Position numbers and translations under genes: made by a program
In this document: piece after piece, positions 18,946 through 28,352 of the stretch
Layout: every line of letters starts with the position of its first letter
How positions within the stretch are numbered: position 1 is the stretch's first letter
Source of the DNA: BOG-908 sp965199235
GTDB taxonomy: Bacteria > Pseudomonadota > Alphaproteobacteria > Acetobacterales > Acetobacteraceae
Length of the DNA: 64,000 bases
Direction of reading: 5' to 3'
Assembly: GCA_965199235.1 (NCBI GenBank)
Contig: CBDAQU010000002.1
Span: 1,798,001 to 1,862,000 of the forward strand
The notes under the pieces: model-generated
Seen by the model: only the letters and a program-made list of their open reading frames with translations
Told to the model about the DNA's origin: nothing
The model's database searches: none

Positions 18946-20322
18946 TCAGCTTCGCGGCAGCGGGTAGGCAACGACGCCTGCGTGCCCTTGCGCATCGACC
19001 GCACGCACTCCGAACAGCCAGTCGTCCTTCGAATAGGGCAGGGTCAGTCCGGTCGCCTGCCCGGCATCGATGAAATCGGTCCACAGCGCGTCCGTCGTGC
19101 GCCGCTTGGCGACCTCGTAGCGCGCCGCCCCCGGCACCGCGGTCCAGCCGAGGGTGGTGTCGTTGGTCAGCGCCTTGGTCGATACCCAGGCCTTCGCCGG
19201 CCGTCCAGGGCCTTGGGCCAACGCCGCCAGGACGGCCACATTGAGGCGCGTGACCTGGGCCAGGTAGCCGAAATCCATGAAGCGCTCGAGGTCACCGTAC
19301 TGCACGCCGCCCTCCAACCGCACGTCCTGGTGTTGATGGGCGAAATTCTCCACCGGCTCGACGAAGCGGATGGCGGGGTAGCCGGCGGCGGTGAAGGATT
19401 CCTGGTCGCCGCCGCGCAGGAAACGGTCGGCGCGGTAGACGAGCCTGCCCTCGAGGCCAGGCACGTAGAGGGCGGCGGTGTCGTGCGCGAAACGGGCCAG
19501 CTCGCGTGAGGGCGAGTCGTTCTCGCTGCCCAGCAGGTTGACGCGGCGCGGGTCGGCGCCGGCCGGCAGCGCCTCGGAAAAGATGCGCACGAAGCTCGTG
19601 TTCTGCTGACCCTTGTCGCCCACCGAGGCGCCGATGATGTCGTTGTTGAGGTCCCCCTGCACGTCCACGCCGGCCGCGCGCAGCGCCGCCGCGTGGTGCG
19701 CCGAGCCGAACAGCCCCTGTTCCTCCGCGTCGTAGGTGGCGAAGATGATGGTCGCGTGCGGGTGCGTGCCCGCCAGCACGCGCGCCGCCTCCAGCACGGC
19801 GGCGGTGCCCGAGCCATTGTCGTCGGCGCCCGGGGCGTCGCGCGTGCCGTCCGCATCGTCGGTGTTGCGGGAATCGTAGTGGCTGGAGATGACGTAGGTT
19901 CGCCCGACCGGCTCGTCGCCGCGCAGTGTCGCGACCACGCTGGAGATCTCCACGTCACGCGGCACCCGTTTGCCGTCGGCGTGCTGCGTGTGATTGTCCA
20001 GCGCCACCGTCATCCTGCCGTCGGTGGCTGCCGCGATGGCGCGGAACTGGCCGGCGATCCAGTCGCGCGCGGCGAACACGCCCCGGCCGGCGGGAGAGGT
20101 TTCGGAGAAGGTGCTACGCGTGCCAAACCCCACGAGTCGCTCGTCGGTGGCGCGCAGCCGCTCCGGCGAGACCTGGGAGACGGCCTGCGCGATGGCAGGG
20201 TCGGGCTGGTGCACGGCTTGCGCGAGCGCCGCGCCGTTCAGCCAAGCTGCCGCAGCGGCGAACGCGATCCATCGCCAGCCTCTTGGCCAGGCCGCCGATC
20301 CGTGTCCGCCAGGAACCATCAT
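18946..20322 (-). CDS. secreted M28 zinc peptidase
   Basis: Predicted 458-residue exported aminopeptidase-like enzyme. After a signal peptide (cleavage near ALAQA, residue ~35) the M28 zinc ligands follow: SSHYDS (His ~148), PGADDNGSG (Asp), DAEEQGLFGS (Glu pair), NNDIIG (Asp) and FAHQHQD (His). The last ~90 residues resemble a fibronectin-III-like beta domain. It should hydrolyse peptides in the periplasm or outside the cell. The ATG overlaps by four bases the stop of the upstream small secreted gene, so both belong to the ahcY transcript direction. Confidence 0.88.
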   Translation of the reverse strand: MMVPGGHGSAAWPRGWRWIAFAAAAAWLNGAALAQAVHQPDPAIAQAVSQVSPERLRATDERLVGFGTRSTFSETSPAGRGVFAARDWIAGQFRAIAAATDGRMTVALDNHTQHADGKRVPRDVEISSVVATLRGDEPVGRTYVISSHYDSRNTDDADGTRDAPGADDNGSGTAAVLEAARVLAGTHPHATIIFATYDAEEQGLFGSAHHAAALRAAGVDVQGDLNNDIIGASVGDKGQQNTSFVRIFSEALPAGADPRRVNLLGSENDSPSRELARFAHDTAALYVPGLEGRLVYRADRFLRGGDQESFTAAGYPAIRFVEPVENFAHQHQDVRLEGGVQYGDLERFMDFGYLAQVTRLNVAVLAALAQGPGRPAKAWVSTKALTNDTTLGWTAVPGAARYEVAKRRTTDALWTDFIDAGQATGLTLPYSKDDWLFGVRAVDAQGHAGVVAYPLPRS

Positions 20323-20804
20323 TCGGGCGGCCGCTCCACGCTGATGTCCTGCGCTATCCTCGGTTGACCAGCGCTCACCGCAAGGATGAGCGTATCGTCG
20401 AACACCCTGTGCACCCGCGCGCCGCCCGCCTGGTAGTCGACGGTCAGAACGGCCGTGACCGTCGCCCGCTGGCCATCCGGACTGACGAACGGACGGCCGT
20501 TCACCGACTTGGACGCGAACTCGGTCCGTTTGGTCATCAGCGCGGCTGTGGCCGTGACATCCGTGTCGGCCGGCCCGTCATGCACGTGCGGCGTTCTGCC
20601 GCGGTCGTAGTAGAGCCCGACGATCTGCGCGGTCGGCAGGTAGTCCGCCCGTAGTGCGCCCCAGTCCCGGCGGACGATGGCGTCGTTCCTGGCCGACACG
20701 AAGGCGCCGATGGCTTGCTCGGTCAGGCGGTCGGCTGCCTTCGCCCGGTCCCCCGGCACGATCAGCAGCAGGGGCAGGGCAGTCAGGCCGGCGGCGGCGC
20801 GCAT
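20319..20804 (-). CDS. secreted NTF2/SnoaL-like protein
   Basis: Predicted 161-residue exported protein: signal peptide (LTALPLLLIVPGDRAKA) and a cone-shaped alpha-beta domain of the NTF2-like type, with ARNDAIVRRDWGALRADYLP near the start and ATVTAVLTVDYQAGGARVHR as a beta-hairpin core. Such domains bind small ligands or act as ketosteroid-isomerase-like enzymes; the role here is unknown. It lies two bases downstream of ahcY and overlaps the M28 gene by four bases. Confidence 0.65.
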   Translation of the reverse strand: MRAAAGLTALPLLLIVPGDRAKAADRLTEQAIGAFVSARNDAIVRRDWGALRADYLPTAQIVGLYYDRGRTPHVHDGPADTDVTATAALMTKRTEFASKSVNGRPFVSPDGQRATVTAVLTVDYQAGGARVHRVFDDTLILAVSAGQPRIAQDISVERPPE

Positions 20805-20806
20805 TG

Positions 20807-22117
20807 TCAGTAGCGGTAGAGCTCGTGCTTGAACGGGCCGTTCACCCCTGGGAGGTCGAGGTACTCGGCCTGCCTGTTGGACAGCGTCGTCAGCTTGGCG
20901 CCCACCTTGGCCAGGTGAAGGGCCGCGACCTTCTCGTCGAGGTGCTTGGGCAGCGTGTAGACGCGGCGCTCGTACTGGCCGGGCTTGGCCTGCCAGAGCT
21001 CGAGCTGGGCCAGAACCTGGTTGGTGAAGCTGGCCGACATCACGAAGCTCGGGTGGCCGGTGCCGTTGCCCAGGTTCACCAAGCGCCCTTCTGAGAGCAC
21101 GATAAGCCGCTTGCCGTCCGGATAGACCACCTCGTCCACCTGCGGCTTGACGTTCTCCCAGGTATAGTTGCGCAAGGCTTCGATCTGGATTTCGCTGTCA
21201 AAATGGCCGATGTTGCAGACGATGGCGCGGTTCTTCATCGCGCGCATGTGGTCGGCGGTGATGACGTCGATGTTGCCCGTCGCGGTCACGAAGATGTCGC
21301 CGCGCGGGGCCGCGTCGTCCATCGTGTCGACCTCGTAGCCCTCCATCGCCGCCTGCAGCGCGCAGATCGGGTCGATCTCTGTCACGATCACCCGGCAGCC
21401 TGCGTTGCGCAGGGAAGCGGCCGAGCCCTTGCCCACGTCGCCGAAGCCGGCAACCACCGCGATCTTGCCGGCCATCATCACGTCTGTGCCGCGGCGTATG
21501 CCGTCGACCAGGCTTTCGCGGCAGCCGTAGAGGTTGTCGAATTTCGACTTGGTGACGCTGTCGTTCACGTTGATCGCCGGCGTCAGCAGGCGGCCGGCCT
21601 TGGCCATCTCCCACAGCCGGTGCACGCCCGTCGTGGTCTCCTCGGAGATGCCGCGCACGTCGGCCAGCAACTCGGGGTAGGAGTTGTGCATCAGCAGCGT
21701 GAGGTCGCCGCCGTCATCAAGGATCATGTTCGGCGTCCAGCCACCCGGCCCGCGCACTGTCTGCTCGATGCACCAGTTGAATTCTTGTTCCGTCATACCC
21801 TTCCAGGCGAAAACGGGAGCGCCGGCCGCAGCGACGGCTGCTGCGGCGTGGTCCTGAGTGGAGAAGATGTTGCAGGAGGACCAGCGGACCGTGGCGCCGA
21901 GTGCTGTCAGAGTCTCGATCAGCACGGCGGTCTGGATCGTCATGTGCAGGCAGCCGGCGATGCGCGCGCCGGCCAGCGGCCTGGACGCGCCATATTCCGC
22001 ACGCAATGCCATCAGGCCAGGCATCTCGTCCTCGGCCATGGAAATTTCCTTGCGGCCCCAATCGGCCAGCGAGAAATCACGGACCTTGTAGTCGGCCGTC
22101 ACGTTGGTGTCTGGCAT
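20807..22117 (-). CDS. ahcY: adenosylhomocysteinase
   Basis: Predicted 436-residue NAD-dependent enzyme splitting S-adenosylhomocysteine into adenosine and homocysteine in the methyl cycle. Signatures: GCLHMTIQTAVLIETL, SSCNIFSTQDHAAAA, VNDSVTKSKFDNLYGC, the NAD loop VVAGFGDVGKGSA, and the C-terminal FKHELYRY. ATG 22117 has GGAG at good spacing. The 73-base 5' gap does not match the SAH riboswitch consensus as I know it. Two secreted-protein genes follow on the same strand. Confidence 0.97.
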   Translation of the reverse strand: MPDTNVTADYKVRDFSLADWGRKEISMAEDEMPGLMALRAEYGASRPLAGARIAGCLHMTIQTAVLIETLTALGATVRWSSCNIFSTQDHAAAAVAAAGAPVFAWKGMTEQEFNWCIEQTVRGPGGWTPNMILDDGGDLTLLMHNSYPELLADVRGISEETTTGVHRLWEMAKAGRLLTPAINVNDSVTKSKFDNLYGCRESLVDGIRRGTDVMMAGKIAVVAGFGDVGKGSAASLRNAGCRVIVTEIDPICALQAAMEGYEVDTMDDAAPRGDIFVTATGNIDVITADHMRAMKNRAIVCNIGHFDSEIQIEALRNYTWENVKPQVDEVVYPDGKRLIVLSEGRLVNLGNGTGHPSFVMSASFTNQVLAQLELWQAKPGQYERRVYTLPKHLDEKVAALHLAKVGAKLTTLSNRQAEYLDLPGVNGPFKHELYRY

Positions 22118-22190
22118 CTTGGTGCTCCTGCGCGTGTGCCCTAAGAGCAAACGAGGCGGTCATTTGCAAGGCTGAAGGGGTCCGGGCCGG

Positions 22191-25100
22191 TCATTCGCCT
22201 GCCGATCGGAATGCCGTCATCAGAGCCGGCAACTCTTTCTTCATCTTTTCCACCGATGCTTCCTTGACGACGTCGTAACCGCGCACGGCATCGTGCGCGC
22301 GAAGCAGTTTTTCGGCGGCGGAGACGTTTTCCGGCCGCAGCGAAGCGAGCACCGTGTCCACCAATGCCAGGTAGTCGGCGACCAGACGGCGTTCCATGCG
22401 CCGGTGGGCACCGTAGCCGAACGGGTCGAGCGGGGTGCCGCGCAGCGGCCGCAGGCGGCGCAGCAGGCCGAAGCCGTGCGTCATGCTGGCGCCGAAACGG
22501 CGCTTGGCGGGGCGGTGGGTGCGCTGGTCGCGCTTGGACCACAGCGGCGGGGCGAGGTTGTAGCGTATCTCGAAATCGCCCTCGAAACTCTCGCTCAGGC
22601 GCCGGGAAAACCCCGGGTCGGTCATCAGGCGGGCGACCTCGTACTCGTCCTTGTAGGTCATCAGCTTGGCGGCCACGTGAGCGACCGCGCGAGACAGCCG
22701 CCCGTCATTCCGGGGCAGTGCGGCTTCGGCCTGTTCGACCCGGGACACGAGCGCGCGGTAGCTTGCGGCGTGCGCCTCGCCGCCCCAGGCGCGCAGGCGC
22801 GGCATGCGGTCTGCGAGCAGGTCGCCGAGCGTGTCGGGGATGTGTGCCTCCTCGTGGCCGCGCAGCCAGAGCGTCACCAGCTCGGGACGGGCCGCGGCGA
22901 TGCGGCCGAGGCCGAAGGCGCGCCGGTTCATCGCGATCTCGGTGCCGTTCAGCTCGACCGCACGGTCGATGTTCTCAGCCAGCAAAGGTATCAGGCCTTT
23001 CTGCCAGGCATAGCCCACCAGGAAGAGGTTCGCGCCCACCGCGTTTCCGAGCATGACCTGGGCGATCCTGGTGGCATCGATGTCCATCACCCGCTCCTGG
23101 TCGGCGCGCGGCATCACCTTTGCCAGCAGAGGATCGAAGCTGAGGTCGAGGTCGGCGTGGTTGGCGAACATCGCGTTGGGCGAGACGAAGCGGTTGAGCA
23201 GCACCGCGCTGCGGCCGTGGCCGAGTTTTGCCAGCGTCTCGGGGATCGCCACGACCATCGGGTCGGCGCCGATGACAAGGTCCACGTCGCCGTTCGGGAT
23301 GCGCGGCGAGTGGCGTTCGGCGCCGTCGCCAAGGCGCAAATGGCTGGTGACCGAGCCGTTGCGTTGCGCCAGGCCTGAATTGTCCAGCACGGTGAGCAGC
23401 AGGCCCTCGATGTGGGCCGCCATGCCGAGCAGGGCGGCCACCGTGACGACGCCCTGGCCGCCAATGCCGGCGAGCAGGATGTTGTAAACCTCGCCGATAT
23501 GCGGCAGGGCGGGCGTTGGCAGGGAGGCAAGCAGCTGCTGTTCGCCGGCCAGCGGGTCGGCGGCGTGCGGGTCGGCTTCGGCGCGGGTGCGCACGCTGCC
23601 CCCGAGCACCGTGACGAAGCTGGGGCACAGGCCCTTGGCGCAGGAAAAATCCTTGTTGCAGACGGTCTGGTTGATGCGGCGCTTGCGACCGAGCGGGGTC
23701 TCAAGCGGCTCGATCGCGATGCAGTTGGACTGCACGCCGCAATCGCCGCAGCCCTCACAGATTTCCGGATGGATGAACAGGCGTTCCTGCGGGTCGGGCA
23801 GCTTGCCACGCTTGCGCATCCGGCGGCGCTCGGTTGCGCAGGCCTGCTCGTAGATGATGGCGGTGACACCTGCATGTTCGCGCAACTCGCGCTGCACCGC
23901 GTCCAGTTCGGAACGGTCATGGAACGAGACGGTCGAGGGATAGTCCGCGCGGTCGTGGCGTGTCACGTCGTCGGTGACCAGCGCCACCCTGTCGCAGCCT
24001 TCGGAGACGAGCTGGTGGGCGACGTGCGGGCCGGTGATCTGGCCGGCGAAATCCTCGCCTTCAACCGTCTGCCCGCCGGTCATCGCGATCGCGCCGTTCA
24101 GCAGGATCTTATACGTTATGTTCACGCGGGCTGCGATGGCGGCGCGGACCGCGAGCAGGCCGGAGTGGAAATAGGTGCCGTCGCCCAGGTTCTGGAACAT
24201 GTGCGGCATGTCGGTGAACGGCGCCTGGCCGATCCATTGCGCCCCTTCGCCGCCCATGTGGGTGGCCGATACGGTGTGCCGGTCGGGCATGGCGGCAGCC
24301 ATGATGTGGCAGCCGATGCCGGCGCCGGCGATCGAGCCGTCCGGCACCACGGTGGACGTGTTGTGCGGGCAGCCGGCGCAGAAGCTGGGCGGGCGCAGCA
24401 GGTCCTTCACGCCGTAGCTGATCGTGGCAATGCCGGTCTGCAGCGGCTTGATGCCGTCGAAACGGGCGCGAAGGGGTTCGTCCTCGATGCGGCCGCGCAG
24501 GCGGTTGGCGATCACGTGGAGCAGCAGGTCGGGGTCAAGCTCGCCCACCTCGCGCAGCAGCGGGCGCGCATGCTCGTCGAGCTTTCCGGTCAGGACCGGG
24601 CGGAGGTTTGCCGGCTGGTTGTAGAGGATCGTCGAAATCTGGTCCTCGATGATCGGGTGCTTCTCCTCGATCACGAAAATCTCGTCGCAGGTTTCGGCAA
24701 AGCCGCGGAGGCGTTCGGGCTCCAGCGGCCAGACCATGCCGACCTTGTAGACGGCGATGCCGAGCGCGGTGCAGCGGTGCTCGTCCAGGCCGAGGCCGCG
24801 CAGGGCCTCGATCACGTCGAGATAGGCCTTGCCGGTGCTGACGATGCCGAGCCGGTTTCGGCGCGCGCGGCCCCAGGCGAGGCGGTCGATCCGGTTGGCG
24901 CGCACCCAGGCCTGGGCGGCGGGATGGCGCTGCTCGAAATGACGCGCTTCGACCTCGAGTGCCGAGAGTTTCTGCGCCGTGAGGTTCAGCCCACCGGGCG
25001 GCATCTCGAAATCCGCAGGCAGGGCGTAGCTGACCCTATCCATGTCGGCGGGGATCGACGCGCCGCCTTCCACCGTGTCGGTCAGCGCCTTGAGGCCGAC

Positions 25101-25739
25101 CCAGCAGCCGCTGTAGCGCGACATCGACCAGGCTGCCAAACCGTAGCCGACCAGCTCCTCGACCGTGCTCGGGTTAAGCACCGGCATGCCGAAATGGATC
25201 AGGGCCAAGTCGCTCTGATGGGCCAGCGTGGAGGAGCGCGCACCGTGATCGTCGCCGCACAGCGCGATGGCGCCGCCCAGCGCCGGCACGCCGAAATAGC
25301 TGGCGTGCTTGAGCACATCGGCCGAACGGTCGACGCCAGGGCCCTTGCCGTACCACAGGCCGAACACGCCCTGGTGCTTCGGTCTGGGCAGCAGGCCGAC
25401 CTGCTGCGATCCCCAGACCGCTGTGGCGGCTAGGTCCTCGTTGATGCCTGGCTGGAAAGTGATGTCGTGGGCGTCGAGGTGCTTGCGGGCGGCCCAAAGC
25501 GCGATGTCGTAGCCGCCGAGCGGCGAGCCCCGGTAGCCCGAGATAAAGCCGGCCGTGTCGTGGCCCGCCGCCCGGTCGCGACGCCGCTGCAGCAGCGGAA
25601 GACGGACCAGCGCCTGGATGCCGGTGAGGAAAACGCGACCGTCAAATCGGGCGTATTTGTCGTCGAGCGCCACCGCGTGCGGGGCAGGACGAGACGTGAC
25701 CTCCTGCAGGATTTCGCGCGAGTCCCGTTCGACATCCAT
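22191..25739 (-). CDS. indolepyruvate ferredoxin oxidoreductase, fused alpha-beta
   Basis: Predicted 1182-residue thiamine-diphosphate, Fe-S enzyme oxidising aryl-pyruvates to acyl-CoA. The N-terminal region has FISGYRGSPLGGYD. The middle has CAGCPHNTSTVVPDG and EGCGDCGVQSNC with a further Cys set in CNKDFSCAKGLCPSF. The C-terminal gamma-like domain has LLAGIGGQGVVTVAALLG. Length matches the fused proteobacterial form. It probably serves aromatic amino acid or phenylacetate-type catabolism; no pathway partner is adjacent. It lies upstream of ahcY on the same strand, separated by 73 bases. Confidence 0.93.
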   Translation of the reverse strand: MDVERDSREILQEVTSRPAPHAVALDDKYARFDGRVFLTGIQALVRLPLLQRRRDRAAGHDTAGFISGYRGSPLGGYDIALWAARKHLDAHDITFQPGINEDLAATAVWGSQQVGLLPRPKHQGVFGLWYGKGPGVDRSADVLKHASYFGVPALGGAIALCGDDHGARSSTLAHQSDLALIHFGMPVLNPSTVEELVGYGLAAWSMSRYSGCWVGLKALTDTVEGGASIPADMDRVSYALPADFEMPPGGLNLTAQKLSALEVEARHFEQRHPAAQAWVRANRIDRLAWGRARRNRLGIVSTGKAYLDVIEALRGLGLDEHRCTALGIAVYKVGMVWPLEPERLRGFAETCDEIFVIEEKHPIIEDQISTILYNQPANLRPVLTGKLDEHARPLLREVGELDPDLLLHVIANRLRGRIEDEPLRARFDGIKPLQTGIATISYGVKDLLRPPSFCAGCPHNTSTVVPDGSIAGAGIGCHIMAAAMPDRHTVSATHMGGEGAQWIGQAPFTDMPHMFQNLGDGTYFHSGLLAVRAAIAARVNITYKILLNGAIAMTGGQTVEGEDFAGQITGPHVAHQLVSEGCDRVALVTDDVTRHDRADYPSTVSFHDRSELDAVQRELREHAGVTAIIYEQACATERRRMRKRGKLPDPQERLFIHPEICEGCGDCGVQSNCIAIEPLETPLGRKRRINQTVCNKDFSCAKGLCPSFVTVLGGSVRTRAEADPHAADPLAGEQQLLASLPTPALPHIGEVYNILLAGIGGQGVVTVAALLGMAAHIEGLLLTVLDNSGLAQRNGSVTSHLRLGDGAERHSPRIPNGDVDLVIGADPMVVAIPETLAKLGHGRSAVLLNRFVSPNAMFANHADLDLSFDPLLAKVMPRADQERVMDIDATRIAQVMLGNAVGANLFLVGYAWQKGLIPLLAENIDRAVELNGTEIAMNRRAFGLGRIAAARPELVTLWLRGHEEAHIPDTLGDLLADRMPRLRAWGGEAHAASYRALVSRVEQAEAALPRNDGRLSRAVAHVAAKLMTYKDEYEVARLMTDPGFSRRLSESFEGDFEIRYNLAPPLWSKRDQRTHRPAKRRFGASMTHGFGLLRRLRPLRGTPLDPFGYGAHRRMERRLVADYLALVDTVLASLRPENVSAAEKLLRAHDAVRGYDVVKEASVEKMKKELPALMTAFRSAGE

Positions 25740-25913
25740 AGCCGTCTCCTTCCCGGCGCGCGCGCCGTTCGCACGCGCCGATCAGACAGAGCTATAGGCC
25801 GCAGGGGCGTCGCACAACGCGGTTCTGAAAACGACGGTTCACGCGCGCTCGCTGACGATGATGGGCAATTTTCGGTCCGCCAGCGCGCGCTTTCGGCAAT
25901 GATGTTTGCGCGC

Positions 25914-26036
25914 CTACCCGACGAAGCAGCGCGGCGGCCGTCCGCCGTAGGGGCCGATCACGCCTGGGCGGCACGCGCACGCACCGACCGACGATGCCAG
26001 GGCGAGAAGGATGAGAGCGGCTACTGCTCGACGCAT
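25914..26036 (-). CDS. 40-residue secreted or lipid-anchored peptide
   Basis: A 40-codon gene preceded by GGAG seven bases upstream of its ATG. The product begins MRRAVAALILLALASSVGAC, a signal peptide with a Cys at a lipobox-like position, and continues with Gly/Pro-rich PGVIGPYGGRPPRCF. It fits the class of tiny exported proteins with GPYGG segments common in related bacteria; function unknown. It sits alone in the 497-base gap 25740-26236. The rest of that gap shows nothing but a tandem repeat. Confidence 0.6.
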   Translation of the reverse strand: MRRAVAALILLALASSVGACACRPGVIGPYGGRPPRCFVG

Positions 26037-26168
26037 GAGGGGTCTCCAGAGACTGTTGTGGCCTGCCATCTACGGGCGGCGTGTGGCCGAATTGGGTCAG
26101 AACGGTATCGGACTGCAACGTCGCCACACCCCGGTTGGACGAAAATAGCGCGCCGGGGTACAGCGCCC

Positions 26169-26229
26169 CGCTGGTCGGAAGGCCGCTGGTCGAAAGGCCC
26201 GCTGGTCGAAAGGCCCGCTGGTCGAAAGG
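26169..26229. repeat. tandem repeat, ~16 bp x 4, just upstream of copC-like gene
   Basis: Four near-identical units of CGCTGGTCGAAAGGCC (the first with GGAAGG) end eight bases before the copC-like ATG. The last unit supplies GAAAGG, a plausible ribosome-binding site, so copy number could alter spacing or translation. The repeats may also bind a regulator. Confidence 0.7.
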
Positions 26230-26236
26230 ATTGTCG

Positions 26237-26608
26237 ATGTTCAGGGTGCTTGGCGCAATACCGTGTCTTTGCCTGTCTCTCGCCGGCCAGGCGAGCGCGC
26301 ATGCCATCATCGTCGACAGCGCGCCGGCGCCGCTCTCCCATGTGCCAGCGGGCCGGTTATCGGTCATGCTGCGTTACAACAGCAGGATCGATGCGGGCCG
26401 GTCCAAGCTGCTGCTTGCGCACGGCGACGTCGTTGACCGCGTGCCGGTGAGCGAGGCCGCGGCGCCCGACCTGCTCGTCGCCGGCGTGCAGGTTTCCCCC
26501 GGCGCATACGAGCTGCGCTGGCAGGTGCTGGCGACGGACGGGCACGTCACCCGCGGACGCGTGCCGTTCACCGTGGATGCCGGCCAGCAGGCCGGGTCGG
26601 CGAAGTAG
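26237..26608 (+). CDS. copC: CopC-like periplasmic copper-binding protein
   Basis: Predicted 123-residue exported protein. After a signal peptide ending GQASA, the mature chain starts HAIIVDSAPAPLS, giving the N-terminal His used for Cu(II) by CopC. A short beta-barrel follows (MLRYNSRIDAGRSKLLL, GAYELRWQVLATDGHVTRG). The GTG of the CopD-like gene follows directly after its stop. Together they probably handle copper uptake or homeostasis; no copper sensor is visible. The tandem repeat lies immediately upstream. Confidence 0.85.
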   Translation: MFRVLGAIPCLCLSLAGQASAHAIIVDSAPAPLSHVPAGRLSVMLRYNSRIDAGRSKLLLAHGDVVDRVPVSEAAAPDLLVAGVQVSPGAYELRWQVLATDGHVTRGRVPFTVDAGQQAGSAK

Positions 26609-28249
26609 GTGGACCGGCTTGTCGACCTGATCGGCTATCTCGGCATCCTGCTGCATGGGCTGGTGATCGTCAGCCAGTCCATGGCGCTCGGGGGCATGCT
26701 GTTTCTCGTCTGCCTCGCCCGGCCGTATGCCGAGGCGGTCGGGCCGGTGGTGCTCTGGCGCACCGCGGCCATCGCGGCCTGGAGCGCCGTGGCGCTGGTG
26801 GGCGTGGAAATCGTCAACGTGGGCCTGCAGACCGCCGTTCTGGTGACCACGGTCGACCTGCCGGTCAGCAACGTGCTGCAGGCCAATTTCGCGGTGGCCG
26901 GCATTGTGAAAACCGCAGCCGCAGCGGTGCTGGCGCTGCTGTTGTGGCGCGGCGCGGGTGGGGTGGCGCTGCTGGCCACCGGCGCCGTCGAGTTGCTGGC
27001 CGCGACGCTGACGACACACGCCGCGGCGCGGCTGTCCGACAGCGGGCTGCTGCTGGCGGTCGAAGCGCTGCACCAGCTGGGGGCGGCGATCTGGATCGGC
27101 GGCATACCCTGCTTCGTGATGGCGCTGGCCAGGATCACCGATGGCGGTGCGTTGCGGCTGGTGGGCGGCCGGTTTTCCAGGCTGTCGATGATCGGCGTCG
27201 GCTGCATTCTGGCGTCCGGCGTGACGATGAGCCTGTTCTACCTCGGTTCCTGGGCGGCGTTCTACGGCACCGCCTACGGCGTAATGGTAGGCGCCAAGAT
27301 CTCGATGTTCGCGATGCTCCTGGCGCTCGGCGCGGGCAATTTCCTGGTGACCGAGCGGATGCGGCGCGACCCGACGACGCCCGTTTTGCGGATGCGGCGC
27401 TTCGCCGAGGTCGAGATCGGCATCGGCTTCACCGTGTTCTTTGCTGCCGCTTCGCTGACCTCCGTGCCGCCCGGCGCCGACCTGACGCAGGACCGCGCGA
27501 GCTGGCACGAGATCGTGCAGCGGGACCTCAGCCCCCGTCTGCCGACCCTGGTCTCTCCCGACCATGCGGGGCTCGCGATACCGGCGCTCCAGGCGCAGCT
27601 CGACCAGGAGGCGCGCGAGCGCGCGGCCCAGCCCAGGGCTGCGTTCGTCGAGGGGTCTGGCGAGTTGCCGCCACGCAACGCGGCCGACATCGCCTGGTCG
27701 GAATACAACCACCATTGGGCGGGGCTGTTCGTGCTGCTGATGGGCGGGCTGGCGCTGATCAACCAGGCAGGCGTGCGCTGGGCCAGGCATTGGCCGCTGG
27801 TGCTGCTGGGGTTGTCGGGCTTCCTGTTCCTGCGGTCGGACCCGGAGGTCTGGCCGCTCGGCAGCATCGGGGTGATCGAGTCGTTGCGCGATCCGGAGGT
27901 GGTGCAGCACCGGGTGTTCGCGACGATACCCCTGCTGTTCGGCCTGTTCGAATGGTGCGTGCGCACCGGATTGCTGCGGTCCCGCGCGGCGGCCCAGGTG
28001 TTCCCGCTGATCTGCGCCGCCGGTGGCGCGCTGCTGCTGACCCACAACCACACGATCGCCAACGTGAAGGACGCGCTGCTGATCGAGTTCACCCACACCC
28101 CGCTCGCGCTGGCCTCTCTGGCGGCCGGCTGGGCACGGTGGCTGGAGCTGCGCATGCCGGCGGGAAGGGTCGCGGCTGTCGCAGGCTGGGTCTGGCCGAG
28201 CTGCTTCGTTCTGATCGGGCTCCTGCTTTTCTTCTACCGGGAGGCATGA
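26609..28249 (+). CDS. copD: CopD-domain copper transport membrane protein
   Basis: Predicted 546-residue protein with about a dozen membrane segments. The CopD domain is recognised by EALHQLGAAIWIGGIPCF and by His/Met residues facing the membrane (HGLVIVSQSMALGGM). Another His-rich stretch, WSEYNHHWAGLFVLLMGG, lies in the extended C-terminal half, together with LLLTHNHTIANVKDALL and EFTHTPLALASL. This extension makes it longer than simple CopD (~300 residues). GTG 26609 abuts the copC stop. It likely moves copper across the inner membrane with CopC. Confidence 0.85.
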   Translation: MDRLVDLIGYLGILLHGLVIVSQSMALGGMLFLVCLARPYAEAVGPVVLWRTAAIAAWSAVALVGVEIVNVGLQTAVLVTTVDLPVSNVLQANFAVAGIVKTAAAAVLALLLWRGAGGVALLATGAVELLAATLTTHAAARLSDSGLLLAVEALHQLGAAIWIGGIPCFVMALARITDGGALRLVGGRFSRLSMIGVGCILASGVTMSLFYLGSWAAFYGTAYGVMVGAKISMFAMLLALGAGNFLVTERMRRDPTTPVLRMRRFAEVEIGIGFTVFFAAASLTSVPPGADLTQDRASWHEIVQRDLSPRLPTLVSPDHAGLAIPALQAQLDQEARERAAQPRAAFVEGSGELPPRNAADIAWSEYNHHWAGLFVLLMGGLALINQAGVRWARHWPLVLLGLSGFLFLRSDPEVWPLGSIGVIESLRDPEVVQHRVFATIPLLFGLFEWCVRTGLLRSRAAAQVFPLICAAGGALLLTHNHTIANVKDALLIEFTHTPLALASLAAGWARWLELRMPAGRVAAVAGWVWPSCFVLIGLLLFFYREA

Positions 28250-28352
28250 GCGCGAAGCCCATCACGTTCGGGCGACCTGGAACCCTTTTCCGGCGGCGAG
28301 CGTTCCTTACCCAGGATTAATGTGCACGCGCCAGCAACGTCGGAGAGTCACC

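Noticed and set aside
22118..22190. Possible SAH or SAM riboswitch before ahcY
   Set aside because: The 73-base leader does not show the conserved core of SAH or SAM-II aptamers as I know them.
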